Origin: an uncultured Alphaproteobacteria bacterium
GTDB lineage: Bacteria; Pseudomonadota; Alphaproteobacteria; HIMB59
Reading direction: 5' to 3'
Length of the DNA stretch: 64,000 bases
Assembly: GCA_902518505.1 (NCBI GenBank)
Contig: CABYGG010000002.1
Location: 141,008 to 205,007, forward strand
A program made the translations under genes and the position numbers. The stretch's first letter is position 1. Each line of letters starts with the position of its first letter. The notes beneath the pieces are model-generated. The model was not told the DNA's origin, did not search any database, and was given only the letters and a program-made list of their open reading frames with translations. Positions 25,867 to 35,633 of the stretch are shown one piece after another.

Positions 25867-26739
25867 GTGAAAAAGCAGATTCTTATATTAGTTTCAGTAT
25901 TTTTAGTTTCATGTTCCTCATATGATAAAGATGAAAATAAAAATGATCAAAGTCTTTATGAAAATAATACCCTTAAAGATTATGAATTATTTAATTTAGC
26001 AAAACAGCGTATTGATGACGGACTGCTAGATTTAGCTTTAGTTGAGTTAGACAAAATAGAAGTTCTATATCCAAGCAGCTTATATGCAAAAAAGAGTATT
26101 CTTTTAAACGCTTATATAAACTTTTTACAAAAAGATTACGAAAAGACAAGAGTACTTGCTGAAATGTACAAAAACTATTATCCAGGTAGCAAAGATATAG
26201 TTTACGCGAATTATCTAGAGGCAATGTCATATTATGTAGTAATGAAAAAAACTGACTATTCACAATATAATTCTGAAATAGCGTTAGAAAAATTTAATTT
26301 TATTTTAAATGCTTATCCAAATAGTAAGTATGAAATAGATATTATTACAAAGATAAAATTAATTAATGATAATTTGGCTGCAAATAAATTAAAAATTGCA
26401 AAATATTATTTTGAAAGAAAAAATAATGATGGTTCGTTACTATATCTTAATGATATATTTGATAATCATAGTACAAGTATTTCAGTGGAAGAAACATTAT
26501 TTCTATTGAGTAAAATATATTACCTAATCGATGAATATGAATTAGCAAAAAAATATGCTTCGATCTTAGCATATAATTTTCCAAATAGTGAGTGGTATAA
26601 GAAATCATATAAAATCATAAATGGCTTGGACGAAATAAAAGATGATGAAAAATGGTTTGAAAAATTCAATCCAATCAGAATAATTAATAAAGAAAGAGAA
26701 ATAGATACTAATAATATTTCAATTCAAGCTATAGAGTAA
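25867..26739 (+). CDS. bamD: Outer membrane assembly lipoprotein BamD
   Basis: BamD is the essential TPR lipoprotein of the beta-barrel assembly complex. The 290-residue protein has a signal peptide ending in the lipobox LVSC (Cys16), followed by TPR-like repeats including YELFNLAKQRIDDGLLDLAL and YPNSKYEID, with the NFPNSEWYK pattern near the end. It starts at GTG 25867; no later start preserves the signal sequence. recN follows after 5 bp and ligA after that, the order usual in alphaproteobacteria. Confidence 0.92.
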   Translation: MKKQILILVSVFLVSCSSYDKDENKNDQSLYENNTLKDYELFNLAKQRIDDGLLDLALVELDKIEVLYPSSLYAKKSILLNAYINFLQKDYEKTRVLAEMYKNYYPGSKDIVYANYLEAMSYYVVMKKTDYSQYNSEIALEKFNFILNAYPNSKYEIDIITKIKLINDNLAANKLKIAKYYFERKNNDGSLLYLNDIFDNHSTSISVEETLFLLSKIYYLIDEYELAKKYASILAYNFPNSEWYKKSYKIINGLDEIKDDEKWFEKFNPIRIINKEREIDTNNISIQAIE

Positions 26740-26744
26740 CATTA

Positions 26745-28391
26745 ATGTTAGTTTCGTTAGAAATTAAAAATTTTCTTTTAATAAAAAAAATATCTATCAA
26801 TTTTATTAATGGTTTCAATGCATTTACAGGTGAGACAGGTGCAGGGAAATCCATTATAATTGAAGGTCTAAAATTAGCTCTAGGTGGAAAAAATCAAAGT
26901 AGTCTTAATTTAAAAGATGGTGAAATGTCATCTATAAAAGCAGTTTTTGAAATCAATAATTTAATTAAAAAAAACCTGGATAAGCACAATATTAATGTTG
27001 AGGATGATTATTTAATATTAGAAAGACAGATAAACTCAAGTCAAAAATCAAAATTATTAGTAAACGGTGAAATAAAACCTTTAAATATCATAAAAGGGAT
27101 TTTAAATAATGTAATTGAATTTCAAGAAAATTTTGAACAACAAGAACTTTTTGATAATAAATATTTTCTAAGGTTTATAGACAATATTGGTAAAATTGAA
27201 GTGAATGATTTAAATTCTAAATTTGAAAAATTTAAAAAATCCAAGAGTATTTATTTAGCTCATTTAAATAGTGAAAAAAATATAAAAGAAAAACTAGAAA
27301 TATTAAAAATCAGAAATAATAAAATTAAAATCTTAAATCCAACTGAAAACGAATACGAAGAACTATTAAACAAAAGGAACTTGAATAAAAATATTAAAAA
27401 ATATAGTGAAATATCTAACGAAATTAAAAACTTGATTTCAAATTTTAATTCAAATGATCACTTAGGTTTAATAGAAAAAAATTTAAATAAATTAAATGAT
27501 ATAAATGAAGAGTACTCTGATATTTCTCAAAAATTTTCTTCATCAATTTTAGATATTAATGAATTAATTAATGAATTAGAAAATAAATTTAATTCTGAGG
27601 ATTATGTTGAAATTGATTTTGATGAAATTGATGAAAAGATTTATCAATATCAACAACTATCAAAATTCTTTGAAGTAGAACCAAAGAGTTTATTTTCAAT
27701 TAAAGATGAAATATTAAATGAAATAAACACCCTTGAAAATTTTGACAGAGAGAAAAAAACACTTTTTGATAATTATGCTAATGCTCTTAATAATTTCAAA
27801 AATGAAGCTTTAAAAGTTTCAAATTTAAGAAAGAAAGAGTCAAAAAAAATATCTGAAAATATTAATAAACAACTTCCAATTGTAAATATTGAACAAGGTG
27901 AACTTATATTTAAGTTTTCAGAGAAAGATGAAAAAGATTATAACTCCCAAGGATATGATGAACTAGACGTCTTATTTAGAACAAATAAAAATTCTGAATT
28001 TAATACAATAAAAAAAGTAGCGTCTGGAGGTGAGTTGTCACGATTACTTCTAATTATTAAATCATTGTCAGCTAATAATGATAACAATTTAACCCTTATT
28101 TTTGATGAAGTAGACAGTGGTTTGAGTGGGCAAATTGCATCTAATGTCTCTGAAAAGATAAATAATATTTCAAAAAAAAATCAAGTTATAGCTATAACAC
28201 ATTCACCTCAAGTAGCTTCAAAGGCTCACAAACATTGGAAAATTGAGAAAATTATAAAAGATGATGAAATGACTAGTCAAATTATTGAGTTAAATGATAA
28301 ATCAAGAATTGATGAAATAGCAAGTTTAATAAGTGGAACTAAGATTACCGAGACTACTAGAAAAGTTGCCTCAGATTTACTTCAAAATTAA
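26745..28391 (+). CDS. recN: DNA repair protein RecN
   Basis: RecN is an SMC-like ATPase acting in recombinational repair of double-strand breaks. The 548-residue protein starts with the family signature around MLVSLEIKNFLLI. The Walker A motif is FTGETGAGKSIIIEGL. A long coiled-coil centre (about residues 150-400) leads to the C-terminal ABC signature SGGELSRLLL, Walker B LIFDEVDSGLSG and the AITHSPQVAS switch. It sits between bamD and ligA with 5-bp gaps. Confidence 0.95.
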   Translation: MLVSLEIKNFLLIKKISINFINGFNAFTGETGAGKSIIIEGLKLALGGKNQSSLNLKDGEMSSIKAVFEINNLIKKNLDKHNINVEDDYLILERQINSSQKSKLLVNGEIKPLNIIKGILNNVIEFQENFEQQELFDNKYFLRFIDNIGKIEVNDLNSKFEKFKKSKSIYLAHLNSEKNIKEKLEILKIRNNKIKILNPTENEYEELLNKRNLNKNIKKYSEISNEIKNLISNFNSNDHLGLIEKNLNKLNDINEEYSDISQKFSSSILDINELINELENKFNSEDYVEIDFDEIDEKIYQYQQLSKFFEVEPKSLFSIKDEILNEINTLENFDREKKTLFDNYANALNNFKNEALKVSNLRKKESKKISENINKQLPIVNIEQGELIFKFSEKDEKDYNSQGYDELDVLFRTNKNSEFNTIKKVASGGELSRLLLIIKSLSANNDNNLTLIFDEVDSGLSGQIASNVSEKINNISKKNQVIAITHSPQVASKAHKHWKIEKIIKDDEMTSQIIELNDKSRIDEIASLISGTKITETTRKVASDLLQN

Positions 28392-28396
28392 AAAAA

Positions 28397-30391
28397 ATGA
28401 AAACAAAAGATAGCCTTATTAAATTAAGAGATAAGTTAAAAAGATATAATAGACAATATTACAACTCAAATCCTACAATTAATGACTCACAATATGACGA
28501 TCTAAAGAGAGAGTATGATTATTTACTATCAAAAAACCCTGAATTAAAAAAATTTGACAATTTAGGCATTGGTGCAACTCCTTCATCAAAATTTGAAAAA
28601 TTTAAACACTATGAACCAATGTTATCACTTTCAAATAGTTTTAATCTAAGTGACTCAAAGGATTTTTTTGATAAAGCTAGTAATTATTTAAAAAAACAAA
28701 ATTCAAATTATATATTTAATGTGGATTGTAAAATTGATGGGGTTTCTTTATCACTTGTATATAAAGATAATAAGTTATTTAAAGCCATAACTAGGGGAGA
28801 TGGTATAATAGGAGAAGATATAACACAAAATGTGACAGGTATTAAAGGGATACCCATTATTTTAAAAAATTGTAAATCTAAGCTTATAGAAATAAGAGGA
28901 GAGGTTTTTTTTAAAAGAAAAGATTTTGAAAAATTAAATAAACAATTTGAAAAAAAAAATCAATTTTCAAATCCAAGAAACGCCGCCTCAGGATCTCTTC
29001 GTCAAATTAATAGTAAAATCACTAAAGACAGACCTTTAAGATTCATACCACATGGATATGGTAAATTTTCTAATGAAGAAGAATTTTTTAACTTTGAAGA
29101 TTTTTTAAGTTTTTGCAAAAATAATAATTTTAATAAAACTGGTTATGCTAAAAAATACAGTAGTTTAGAAGATATATACAATTACATCTCGGAAATTGAG
29201 AAAAAAAGAACCTCAATAGATTTTGATATAGATGGGATGGTAATCAAGATTAGTGATTTAAATTTACAAAGAATGTTAGGTAACACTAATAAGTTCCCCA
29301 GATGGGCAATAGCAGCTAAATTTAGTTCTGAGGAAGCGCTGACACAAGTTGAAAAAATAGAGCTTCAAATTGGAAGAACTGGGGCAATCACACCTGTTGC
29401 AAGATTAAAGCCAATCAACATTGGAGGTGTGATTGTATCAAATGCAACTCTTCATAATTTTGATGAAGTTATTAGAAAAGATATAAGAATTTATGATTAT
29501 GTTTGGGTTAAGAGAGCTGGTGATGTAATCCCATATATTTCAAAAGTAGATTTAAATAAAAGGAAAAAAACTAATAAAAAATTTGATGTACCAAATAAAT
29601 GTTTATGTGGATCAAAAATTATAAAGATTGATGGTGAAGCGGTTCAAAGGTGTAGTGCTGAAAAAAATGCATGCAAATATCAAAAATTAGAAGATTTAAA
29701 GCACTTTGTATCCAAAAAAGCTATGAATATAGATGGCCTTGGAGAAAAATTAATTGAAAAATTTATTAGTCTTAAATTAATATCAAACAAATTTGATATT
29801 TATAGATTAGAAAATCATAAAGATAAGATAATTAAGCTTGAGGGATTTGGTGAAAAGTCTTTTTTTAATCTCATTGACTCAATAAACAAATCCAAGATTA
29901 CCTCTTTATCAAGATATTTATACTCTCTTGGTCTTAGGTATTTGGGTGAAAATAATTCTGAGCTTATATCTTTATATTTTAAAAATAAAACTAGATTTAA
30001 AAACTTTATTCTATCAAAAAAACTGAGAGAGCAACTCGAAAATATTGATGGATTAGGAGAAAAAGCTATAAATTCTTTTATTACTTATTTTTCTAATAAA
30101 AGCAGTCTTGAGGAGTCATTTGCGATACTTGACATAATTCAAATTGAGGAAATTGAGGAAAATGAAACCAGTCTTAATAAGAGTATATTATTTACTGGTA
30201 CACTTCAAAAGATGTCAAGAGATAGAGCAAAAGAACTAGCAAAAAAAAAGGGATATAAAATTGCTTCAAACGTTTCGAAAAATTTAGATATTCTGGTATT
30301 TGGAGAAAAATCTGGTTCTAAATTAAAAAAAGCAAAAGAATTAAAAATTAATATTTTAAATGAAAAAGACTTTTTAAATCTTATTAATTAA
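28397..30391 (+). CDS. ligA: NAD-dependent DNA ligase LigA
   Basis: LigA seals nicks in replication and repair using NAD+. The 664-residue protein has an N-terminal Ia domain (YNSNPTINDSQYD), the adenylation lysine K112 in KIDG, the OB fold, a four-cysteine zinc finger (CLCG, later C-x7-C near residue 420), helix-hairpin-helix repeats with IDGLGEK and a C-terminal BRCT domain (ILFTGTLQKMSRDRAKELA). Length is standard. Its 3' end overlaps the convergent peptidase by 18 bp. Confidence 0.96.
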   Translation: MKTKDSLIKLRDKLKRYNRQYYNSNPTINDSQYDDLKREYDYLLSKNPELKKFDNLGIGATPSSKFEKFKHYEPMLSLSNSFNLSDSKDFFDKASNYLKKQNSNYIFNVDCKIDGVSLSLVYKDNKLFKAITRGDGIIGEDITQNVTGIKGIPIILKNCKSKLIEIRGEVFFKRKDFEKLNKQFEKKNQFSNPRNAASGSLRQINSKITKDRPLRFIPHGYGKFSNEEEFFNFEDFLSFCKNNNFNKTGYAKKYSSLEDIYNYISEIEKKRTSIDFDIDGMVIKISDLNLQRMLGNTNKFPRWAIAAKFSSEEALTQVEKIELQIGRTGAITPVARLKPINIGGVIVSNATLHNFDEVIRKDIRIYDYVWVKRAGDVIPYISKVDLNKRKKTNKKFDVPNKCLCGSKIIKIDGEAVQRCSAEKNACKYQKLEDLKHFVSKKAMNIDGLGEKLIEKFISLKLISNKFDIYRLENHKDKIIKLEGFGEKSFFNLIDSINKSKITSLSRYLYSLGLRYLGENNSELISLYFKNKTRFKNFILSKKLREQLENIDGLGEKAINSFITYFSNKSSLEESFAILDIIQIEEIEENETSLNKSILFTGTLQKMSRDRAKELAKKKGYKIASNVSKNLDILVFGEKSGSKLKKAKELKINILNEKDFLNLIN

Positions 30392-32092
30392 ATTTTTAAA
30401 AAAATATTTCTTATGTTCATTACTTAATCTTGGTTGGAAAGTTTGATAAATTCTCTTATGATATCTTTTGATATAATTCTTCTCGTACTTTGTAATTAAC
30501 TTAAAATCAACTAAGTTTAAATCATATGGAACAAATGTAATATTCTTTAGTCTCATGCAATTATTAAAATTTTCTGTTATATATAAATTTTCTATTCTCA
30601 GACCAAATTTGCCCTCGACATAGTGCCCAGGTTCAATAGAAAATATATTATTGTTAGTTAAGTAATCCTCAGATTTTTGAGAAATAATTGGATATTTTTC
30701 ATGTACATCTCCAAAATTTCCAACTCCATGGCCTGTCCCATGGCTATAATATAATTTATATTTAGAAAGATAATTTCTTATAAATGAGTCTATTTCTGAT
30801 GCTTTAGTATTTTTTGGGAATATTTTATTTTCTATTTTAATTAAAGATTTTAATAGATAAGTATAAAAATATTTCACTTTAGGTAAATTTTTAGTTCCAA
30901 CTTTAATAACCCTTGTAATATCAGTGGTTCCCTCTAAATATTGAGCGCCAGAGTCAATTAATAAAATATTTCTATTTTTTGATGATAAAGATTTCTTTGG
31001 AGGTGGTTTATAATGAACAATGGCAGCGTTTGAGTCATATGCACTAATATAATCAAAAGAATTTCTAAAAAAATTGATACCCTCTTTTCTTTTGTTGTAC
31101 AAATATTCTGAAATCTCATATTCATTTTTTGGTCTAATGTTTTTCTGTTTTAAATCAATAATAAATTTAAGAACAGCAAAGCCGTCTTCAATATGGCAAT
31201 TTTTTATATTTTTTATCTCTTTTTTTGTTTTGATACCCATATATTTAGAAATGTTTATTTTAGTCTCATTAATATTTAAAAAATTAGATAATCGCATAAA
31301 TGTACTTAGATTTAGATATTCATAAGAGGTTTCAATATTTTTAAATTTCGATAATTTAAGATATTTAATAAATTTTTCTTCTCTAAAAATATTAAAATTA
31401 TTTCTAATTTTTGTTATTTTTTTTAAATTAAAATTATTTGTTATTAAAAGTGGTTTAACATTTTTTTTTGGGATAAACAAACCTGCAAATGGTTTAGTAG
31501 AATTCACTAATTCAAATGATCTTAGATTTAATAAATATGCTACATGAGCATTATTCCAAATTAATATCCCTTGAGTTTTAAGCTTATTCTTGATGTTTTT
31601 TAAATTTTTATTTAATGGTCTTGGTATTAAATATTTTGGCATACTAAGTGGATATGCAATATTAAAATTTGGATAGTAATTTTTTTTAAAAAAATTTTTT
31701 GATAGAAAATGAATATTAATTCTATTTTTTTCTAAATTTGAATTTATTTCTTTAAATTCTTTTACTGAAATTAATTTAGAGTCTAAGATACCTGATAATT
31801 TTTTATTTTGCTTGATTAAATATTCAACAATTGAAGTTTTAGCTAAATTGTATATTTCACATTTGTTTTTAAAAAATTTTTTAGCTGCTAAGGTGTAACG
31901 AGAGTCAGTAAAAAAAACATATTTATTGCGAAAAAAAAGTATATATCCCCTAGTACAATCAAATTTAAATAATTTATAGATGTCTTTTAAATCTAAATTT
32001 GGACTTTCATTAAGATGCAAATCATTATTAGTAATAAGATAAAAATCTTTATTATTATCTTTTAAAAATTTTTTAATAATATGAGGTCTCAT
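30374..32092 (-). CDS. M24-family Xaa-Pro aminopeptidase
   Basis: This is a dimetal aminopeptidase P-type enzyme that removes N-terminal residues before proline. The 572-residue protein is the long type, with two creatinase-like N-terminal domains, a catalytic pita-bread domain and a C-terminal extension. Metal-binding elements are DSGAQYLEGTTDITR (two Asp), HGTGHGVGNFGDVHE, SIEPGHYVEGKFG and the late Glu in RIENL. The N-terminal half is highly Lys/Asn-biased. It shares ATGA with the uvrD-like gene upstream. Confidence 0.88.
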   Translation of the reverse strand: MRPHIIKKFLKDNNKDFYLITNNDLHLNESPNLDLKDIYKLFKFDCTRGYILFFRNKYVFFTDSRYTLAAKKFFKNKCEIYNLAKTSIVEYLIKQNKKLSGILDSKLISVKEFKEINSNLEKNRINIHFLSKNFFKKNYYPNFNIAYPLSMPKYLIPRPLNKNLKNIKNKLKTQGILIWNNAHVAYLLNLRSFELVNSTKPFAGLFIPKKNVKPLLITNNFNLKKITKIRNNFNIFREEKFIKYLKLSKFKNIETSYEYLNLSTFMRLSNFLNINETKINISKYMGIKTKKEIKNIKNCHIEDGFAVLKFIIDLKQKNIRPKNEYEISEYLYNKRKEGINFFRNSFDYISAYDSNAAIVHYKPPPKKSLSSKNRNILLIDSGAQYLEGTTDITRVIKVGTKNLPKVKYFYTYLLKSLIKIENKIFPKNTKASEIDSFIRNYLSKYKLYYSHGTGHGVGNFGDVHEKYPIISQKSEDYLTNNNIFSIEPGHYVEGKFGLRIENLYITENFNNCMRLKNITFVPYDLNLVDFKLITKYEKNYIKRYHKRIYQTFQPRLSNEHKKYFFKNLINKI

Positions 32093-34107
32093 TTACTATT
32101 TTTTTTTAAAAATTCTAGCATTCTTTTTTTTCCGGGGCTTAATTGTGTATTGTCGGATGTAATCTTTTTATTAAAGTGTGAGGATGAGTAATTTTCTATT
32201 GTGTTAGAGGTATTTTTTTCAATTTTTGAAATTTCATTCAAAAACCTAGATGGCAATGAGTAATTATTTATACCATATGTATATCTTGAAGTTGCATAAC
32301 TTAAATTTAGATCAAACTTTGCTCTGGTAATTCCAACATAGGCAAGTCTTCTTTCTTCTTCTAGCGATTTTGTTGAGTTTTGTTCCAATGCACGAGAACT
32401 TGGAAAAATACCCTCCTCCCAACCAGGTAAGTAAACGTGATCAAATTCTAATCCTTTAGCAGCATGTAATGTCATTAGTTTTACAGAATTTGAATATGTT
32501 TTTTTTTGGTTTTCATTAACCAAACCGACATGTTCTAAAAAGTCATCTAAATTATCAAATTCTGAAAGAGCATTCACAAATTCTTTTAAATTATCTATCC
32601 TTGATTCATTCTCTATTTGTTTCAATTTGTTTTTTTCATTTTCTAACATTTGTAAATATCCTGACTCCTCAATTATAAAAATTCCTATATCTTCAAGATT
32701 TGTTTTGTTAATGAGATCTGATGTTTTTTTTATAATGTCAATGAATGTTTTAGTTTTTACGATGAGAGATCCTGGTAATTTATTTTCTTCAGATAAAGAC
32801 ATTAAAGATTCAAAAAATGATATTTTTTTTTCTCTAGCGTTATCAACTATTAGTTTTACTGATTGATCGCCTATTCCTCTTTTAGGCAGATTAATAACTC
32901 TTTCGAAAGATAGATCATCTTGAATACTATTAGCAAGTTTTAGATAAGCCAAGATGTCTTTGATTTCCTTTCTTTCGAAAAATCTTGGACCTCCAATAAT
33001 TTCATATGGTAAAGCAAATTTTATTAACTTGTCCTCAATACTTCTCATTTGGGCGGTTAATCTAACTAAAATGCCAATACTATTATTTTCTTGAAACTTT
33101 TTAGATATATCATCTGATATCCATAATGACTCCTCTTCTTGAGAGTAAAATGAATTTAAGTTGATTTTTTGTTCTGGTATATTTTTATTAAAACTAACTA
33201 GGTCTTTGCCTAATCTATTTTTATTGTTACTTATAATACAAGCAGCAGCTTCTAAAATTGAATTATTTGATCGATAATTTTTTGTTAATCGAACTACAGA
33301 AGAATTAAATTCTTTTGGAAAATTGATAATATTATCTATGTTTGCGCCGCGCCATGCATAAATTGATTGATCATCATCTCCAACACAAAATAAATTATTT
33401 TCTGAGTTTAATATTAGTTTTATTAAATCATATTGAATTAAGTTTGTATCTTGAAACTCATCAATAAGAATATGTTTGATAAAATCTTTATAAGATTTCT
33501 GAATATCTTTGTTATTGAACAGTATGTTATAACTGTGTAAAAGAATATCACCAAAGTCTACTGCATTTATTTCAACCAGTCTTTGTTGATAATAAGAATA
33601 AATTTCATCTAATTTTTCAAGAGATGAAATTTTATTAATTTTTTTATTTTCATTAAATAGTATCTTATTATCTTTTAAATTTTGGATTTCATTATGATAT
33701 ATTCCTTCACTAACATCTTTGTCAATTTTGCAATAATCTAAAACTTGCTTTAATAATTTTTTTTGATCGTCTATATCTAATATGGTAAAATTAGACTTTA
33801 AATTTACTAGACCCGAGTGTTTCCTTAGAAATTTTACAAATATAGAGTGAAAAGTACCTACCCAGGGAGAATCAATACTACTTTTTAGTTCACTATTTAC
33901 TCTTTCTTTGATCTCATTGGCTGCCTTATTTGTAAATGTTACTGCTATAATTTCATTAAAATTAACTTTAAGGTTTTGAACTATATATACAAATCTTGAT
34001 GTTAAAACTCTAGTTTTACCCGTACCTGCTCCTGAAAGCACTAAAAGTGGACCCTTTTGGTGTTCGACTGCAATTATTTGTTCTTTATTTAATTTACTAA
34101 AATCCAT
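32089..34107 (-). CDS. uvrD: UvrD/PcrA-type DNA helicase
   Basis: This is a superfamily 1A 3'-5' helicase for repair and replication restart. The 672-residue protein has all canonical motifs: LSGAGTGKTRVLTSR (I), VTFTNKAANEIKER (Ia), LIDEFQDTN (II), GDDDQSIYAWRGA (III), RLTKNYRSN (IV), MTLHAAKGLEFDHVYL (V) and ERRLAYVGITRAK (VI). Length and domain order fit UvrD/PcrA rather than Rep or RecB, though those cannot be excluded formally. It is divergent from mlaA, with 37 bp between. Confidence 0.9.
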   Translation of the reverse strand: MDFSKLNKEQIIAVEHQKGPLLVLSGAGTGKTRVLTSRFVYIVQNLKVNFNEIIAVTFTNKAANEIKERVNSELKSSIDSPWVGTFHSIFVKFLRKHSGLVNLKSNFTILDIDDQKKLLKQVLDYCKIDKDVSEGIYHNEIQNLKDNKILFNENKKINKISSLEKLDEIYSYYQQRLVEINAVDFGDILLHSYNILFNNKDIQKSYKDFIKHILIDEFQDTNLIQYDLIKLILNSENNLFCVGDDDQSIYAWRGANIDNIINFPKEFNSSVVRLTKNYRSNNSILEAAACIISNNKNRLGKDLVSFNKNIPEQKINLNSFYSQEEESLWISDDISKKFQENNSIGILVRLTAQMRSIEDKLIKFALPYEIIGGPRFFERKEIKDILAYLKLANSIQDDLSFERVINLPKRGIGDQSVKLIVDNAREKKISFFESLMSLSEENKLPGSLIVKTKTFIDIIKKTSDLINKTNLEDIGIFIIEESGYLQMLENEKNKLKQIENESRIDNLKEFVNALSEFDNLDDFLEHVGLVNENQKKTYSNSVKLMTLHAAKGLEFDHVYLPGWEEGIFPSSRALEQNSTKSLEEERRLAYVGITRAKFDLNLSYATSRYTYGINNYSLPSRFLNEISKIEKNTSNTIENYSSSHFNKKITSDNTQLSPGKKRMLEFLKKNSK

Positions 34108-34144
34108 AAATTGATTGTAATATAATAAAAGTAAATTTTAAGTA

Positions 34145-34885
34145 ATGAAAAGAAATTTGAAAGTAATTCTTATATTAATATCTGTAAGTTTTTTAAAAAT
34201 TACTTCTTTATACTCTAATGAGCAGATATTTGAGTCTGGAGTTTCATATGATGAAATATACGATCCTATTGAACCAATAAATAGATTAGTATTAAATTTT
34301 AATTTTTTTATTGATGATATTGCAATTCGACCAATTGTTAAAACTTATAGATTTATTGCTCCTGAACCAGTAGAAAAAGGGGTTTCTAATTTTTTTAGTA
34401 ATTTAAAGGAGCCAATAAGAACAGTTTCTTTTATTCTTCAGGGAGAATTTTATAAATCATTTAATTCTGTTGGACGCTTTACTATTAATACCCTCACTAG
34501 CTTAGGCACTTTTGATTTAGCCTCAAAAGTAGGTATGGAAAAAAATGAGACTGATCTTGGAATTACCCTCGCTAAAGGTGGTGTTTCAAGTGGCCCTTAC
34601 ATTGTAATACCGATAATAGGTCCAAGCAATGTAAGAGATTTTAGTGGAGACGTAATTGAATATTTTGTAGATCCATTATCAAACAACCTTCCAAATAGAG
34701 AATATATCGCAATAGGTAATGGTTTAAACGAAAGGGTAGAAATAGATGAACAAATTGATAAGGTTCGAGATGTGTCTTCAGATAGGTATGAAATGATCAA
34801 ATCTATTTATTATCAAAATAGAAATGCTCAACTAGAAGAGGAATATATACAAAACTTACCTGTACCAAAAATATATATTGAATAG
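34145..34885 (+). CDS. mlaA: Phospholipid-retrieval protein MlaA (VacJ)
   Basis: MlaA is the outer-membrane component of the Mla system, which removes mislocalised phospholipids from the outer leaflet. The 246-residue protein has a signal peptide (about 1-25) and the MlaA landmarks DPIEPINRLVLNFN, PVEKGVSNFFSNLKEPI and TLGITLAKGGVSSGPYIVIP-type motif (here DLGITLAKGG). No lipobox cysteine is seen in the signal peptide, unlike the E. coli lipoprotein. mlaC follows after 27 bp; the MlaFEDB transporter is not in the window. Confidence 0.9.
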   Translation: MKRNLKVILILISVSFLKITSLYSNEQIFESGVSYDEIYDPIEPINRLVLNFNFFIDDIAIRPIVKTYRFIAPEPVEKGVSNFFSNLKEPIRTVSFILQGEFYKSFNSVGRFTINTLTSLGTFDLASKVGMEKNETDLGITLAKGGVSSGPYIVIPIIGPSNVRDFSGDVIEYFVDPLSNNLPNREYIAIGNGLNERVEIDEQIDKVRDVSSDRYEMIKSIYYQNRNAQLEEEYIQNLPVPKIYIE

Positions 34886-34912
34886 TTTTCGAAACTATAT
34901 TTACTTATATTT

Positions 34913-35479
34913 ATGAAAATTTTACTAATTCTCATAACTACTATTTTTTCTTTTTCTGCTACTCAAGCCTCAGAGGTGTCAGAATGGTTTGAGAAGGAGT
35001 CAAGTCAATTTTTAGAAATAATTAGCAACAATGAGGGCACTGAAAGTGAAAACTATGAAAAATACAAGTATTTCGTAAATAAAAATTTTGCAATTAAGTC
35101 AATTGCATATGGCCTCATTGGAGAAAAACTTGTTAACAATAGCTCAGAAATTGAATTATCTGAATATTTAAATGCATTTACAGATTATTTGATAAAGACT
35201 ATTTATAAGCTTGCTAATTCAAATTCTTCCAGTTCAATAGTTCTACAAGATGTTGATATAAAAGATGATATTTTCATAATAAAATCAGAAATTTCGTATA
35301 AGAAATCCTCTGCTAATTTATATTGGAAAGTAATAGATACAGGTACATCTTTTAAAATTATCGATGTGATTGTCGAGAATACTTCCTATTTTGTAACTAA
35401 AAAATCTGAATTTAATAAAATACTTAGAAAAAATAAGGGTAGTCTAGAGGCTTTAGTAAAAGAAATACAAAAAATTTAA
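34913..35479 (+). CDS. mlaC: Periplasmic phospholipid-binding protein MlaC (Ttg2D family)
   Basis: MlaC shuttles phospholipid between MlaA and the inner-membrane transporter. The 188-residue protein has a signal peptide (about 1-19), followed by a helical MlaC/Ttg2D body: FVNKNFAIKSIAYGLIGEKL, LNAFTDYLIKTIYKLA and LYWKVIDTGTSFKIIDVIVENTSY (positions about 130-153). Sequence divergence is high, but the mlaA neighbour and the pattern make the call likely. A tRNA gene lies just downstream on the other strand. Confidence 0.85.
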   Translation: MKILLILITTIFSFSATQASEVSEWFEKESSQFLEIISNNEGTESENYEKYKYFVNKNFAIKSIAYGLIGEKLVNNSSEIELSEYLNAFTDYLIKTIYKLANSNSSSSIVLQDVDIKDDIFIIKSEISYKKSSANLYWKVIDTGTSFKIIDVIVENTSYFVTKKSEFNKILRKNKGSLEALVKEIQKI

Positions 35480-35490
35480 ATTTAAAATGA

Positions 35491-35567
35491 TGGTGGGCCC
35501 GGCAGGACTCGAACCTGCGACAACGGCGTTATGAGCACCGCGTTCTAACCAACTGAACTACAGGCCC
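35491..35567 (-). tRNA. tRNA with CAT anticodon (probably Ile2, possibly elongator Met)
   Basis: A 77-nt cloverleaf with the CCA encoded. The acceptor stem is GGGCCTG/CGGGCCC with one T-G wobble, the D stem GTTC/GAAC, the anticodon stem CGGTG/CGCCG around the loop CTCATAA, and the T stem GCAGG/CCTGC. The acceptor end and discriminator A resemble bacterial Ile2, whose C34 is changed to lysidine, more than elongator Met. The DNA cannot settle this. It lies between mlaC and rpoD. Confidence 0.93.
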
Positions 35568-35633
35568 ATGATTAGAATTGTTACTAATATAATCTTATGA
35601 AAAAAAAACAAGAAATTAAATGGAAGGACAATA

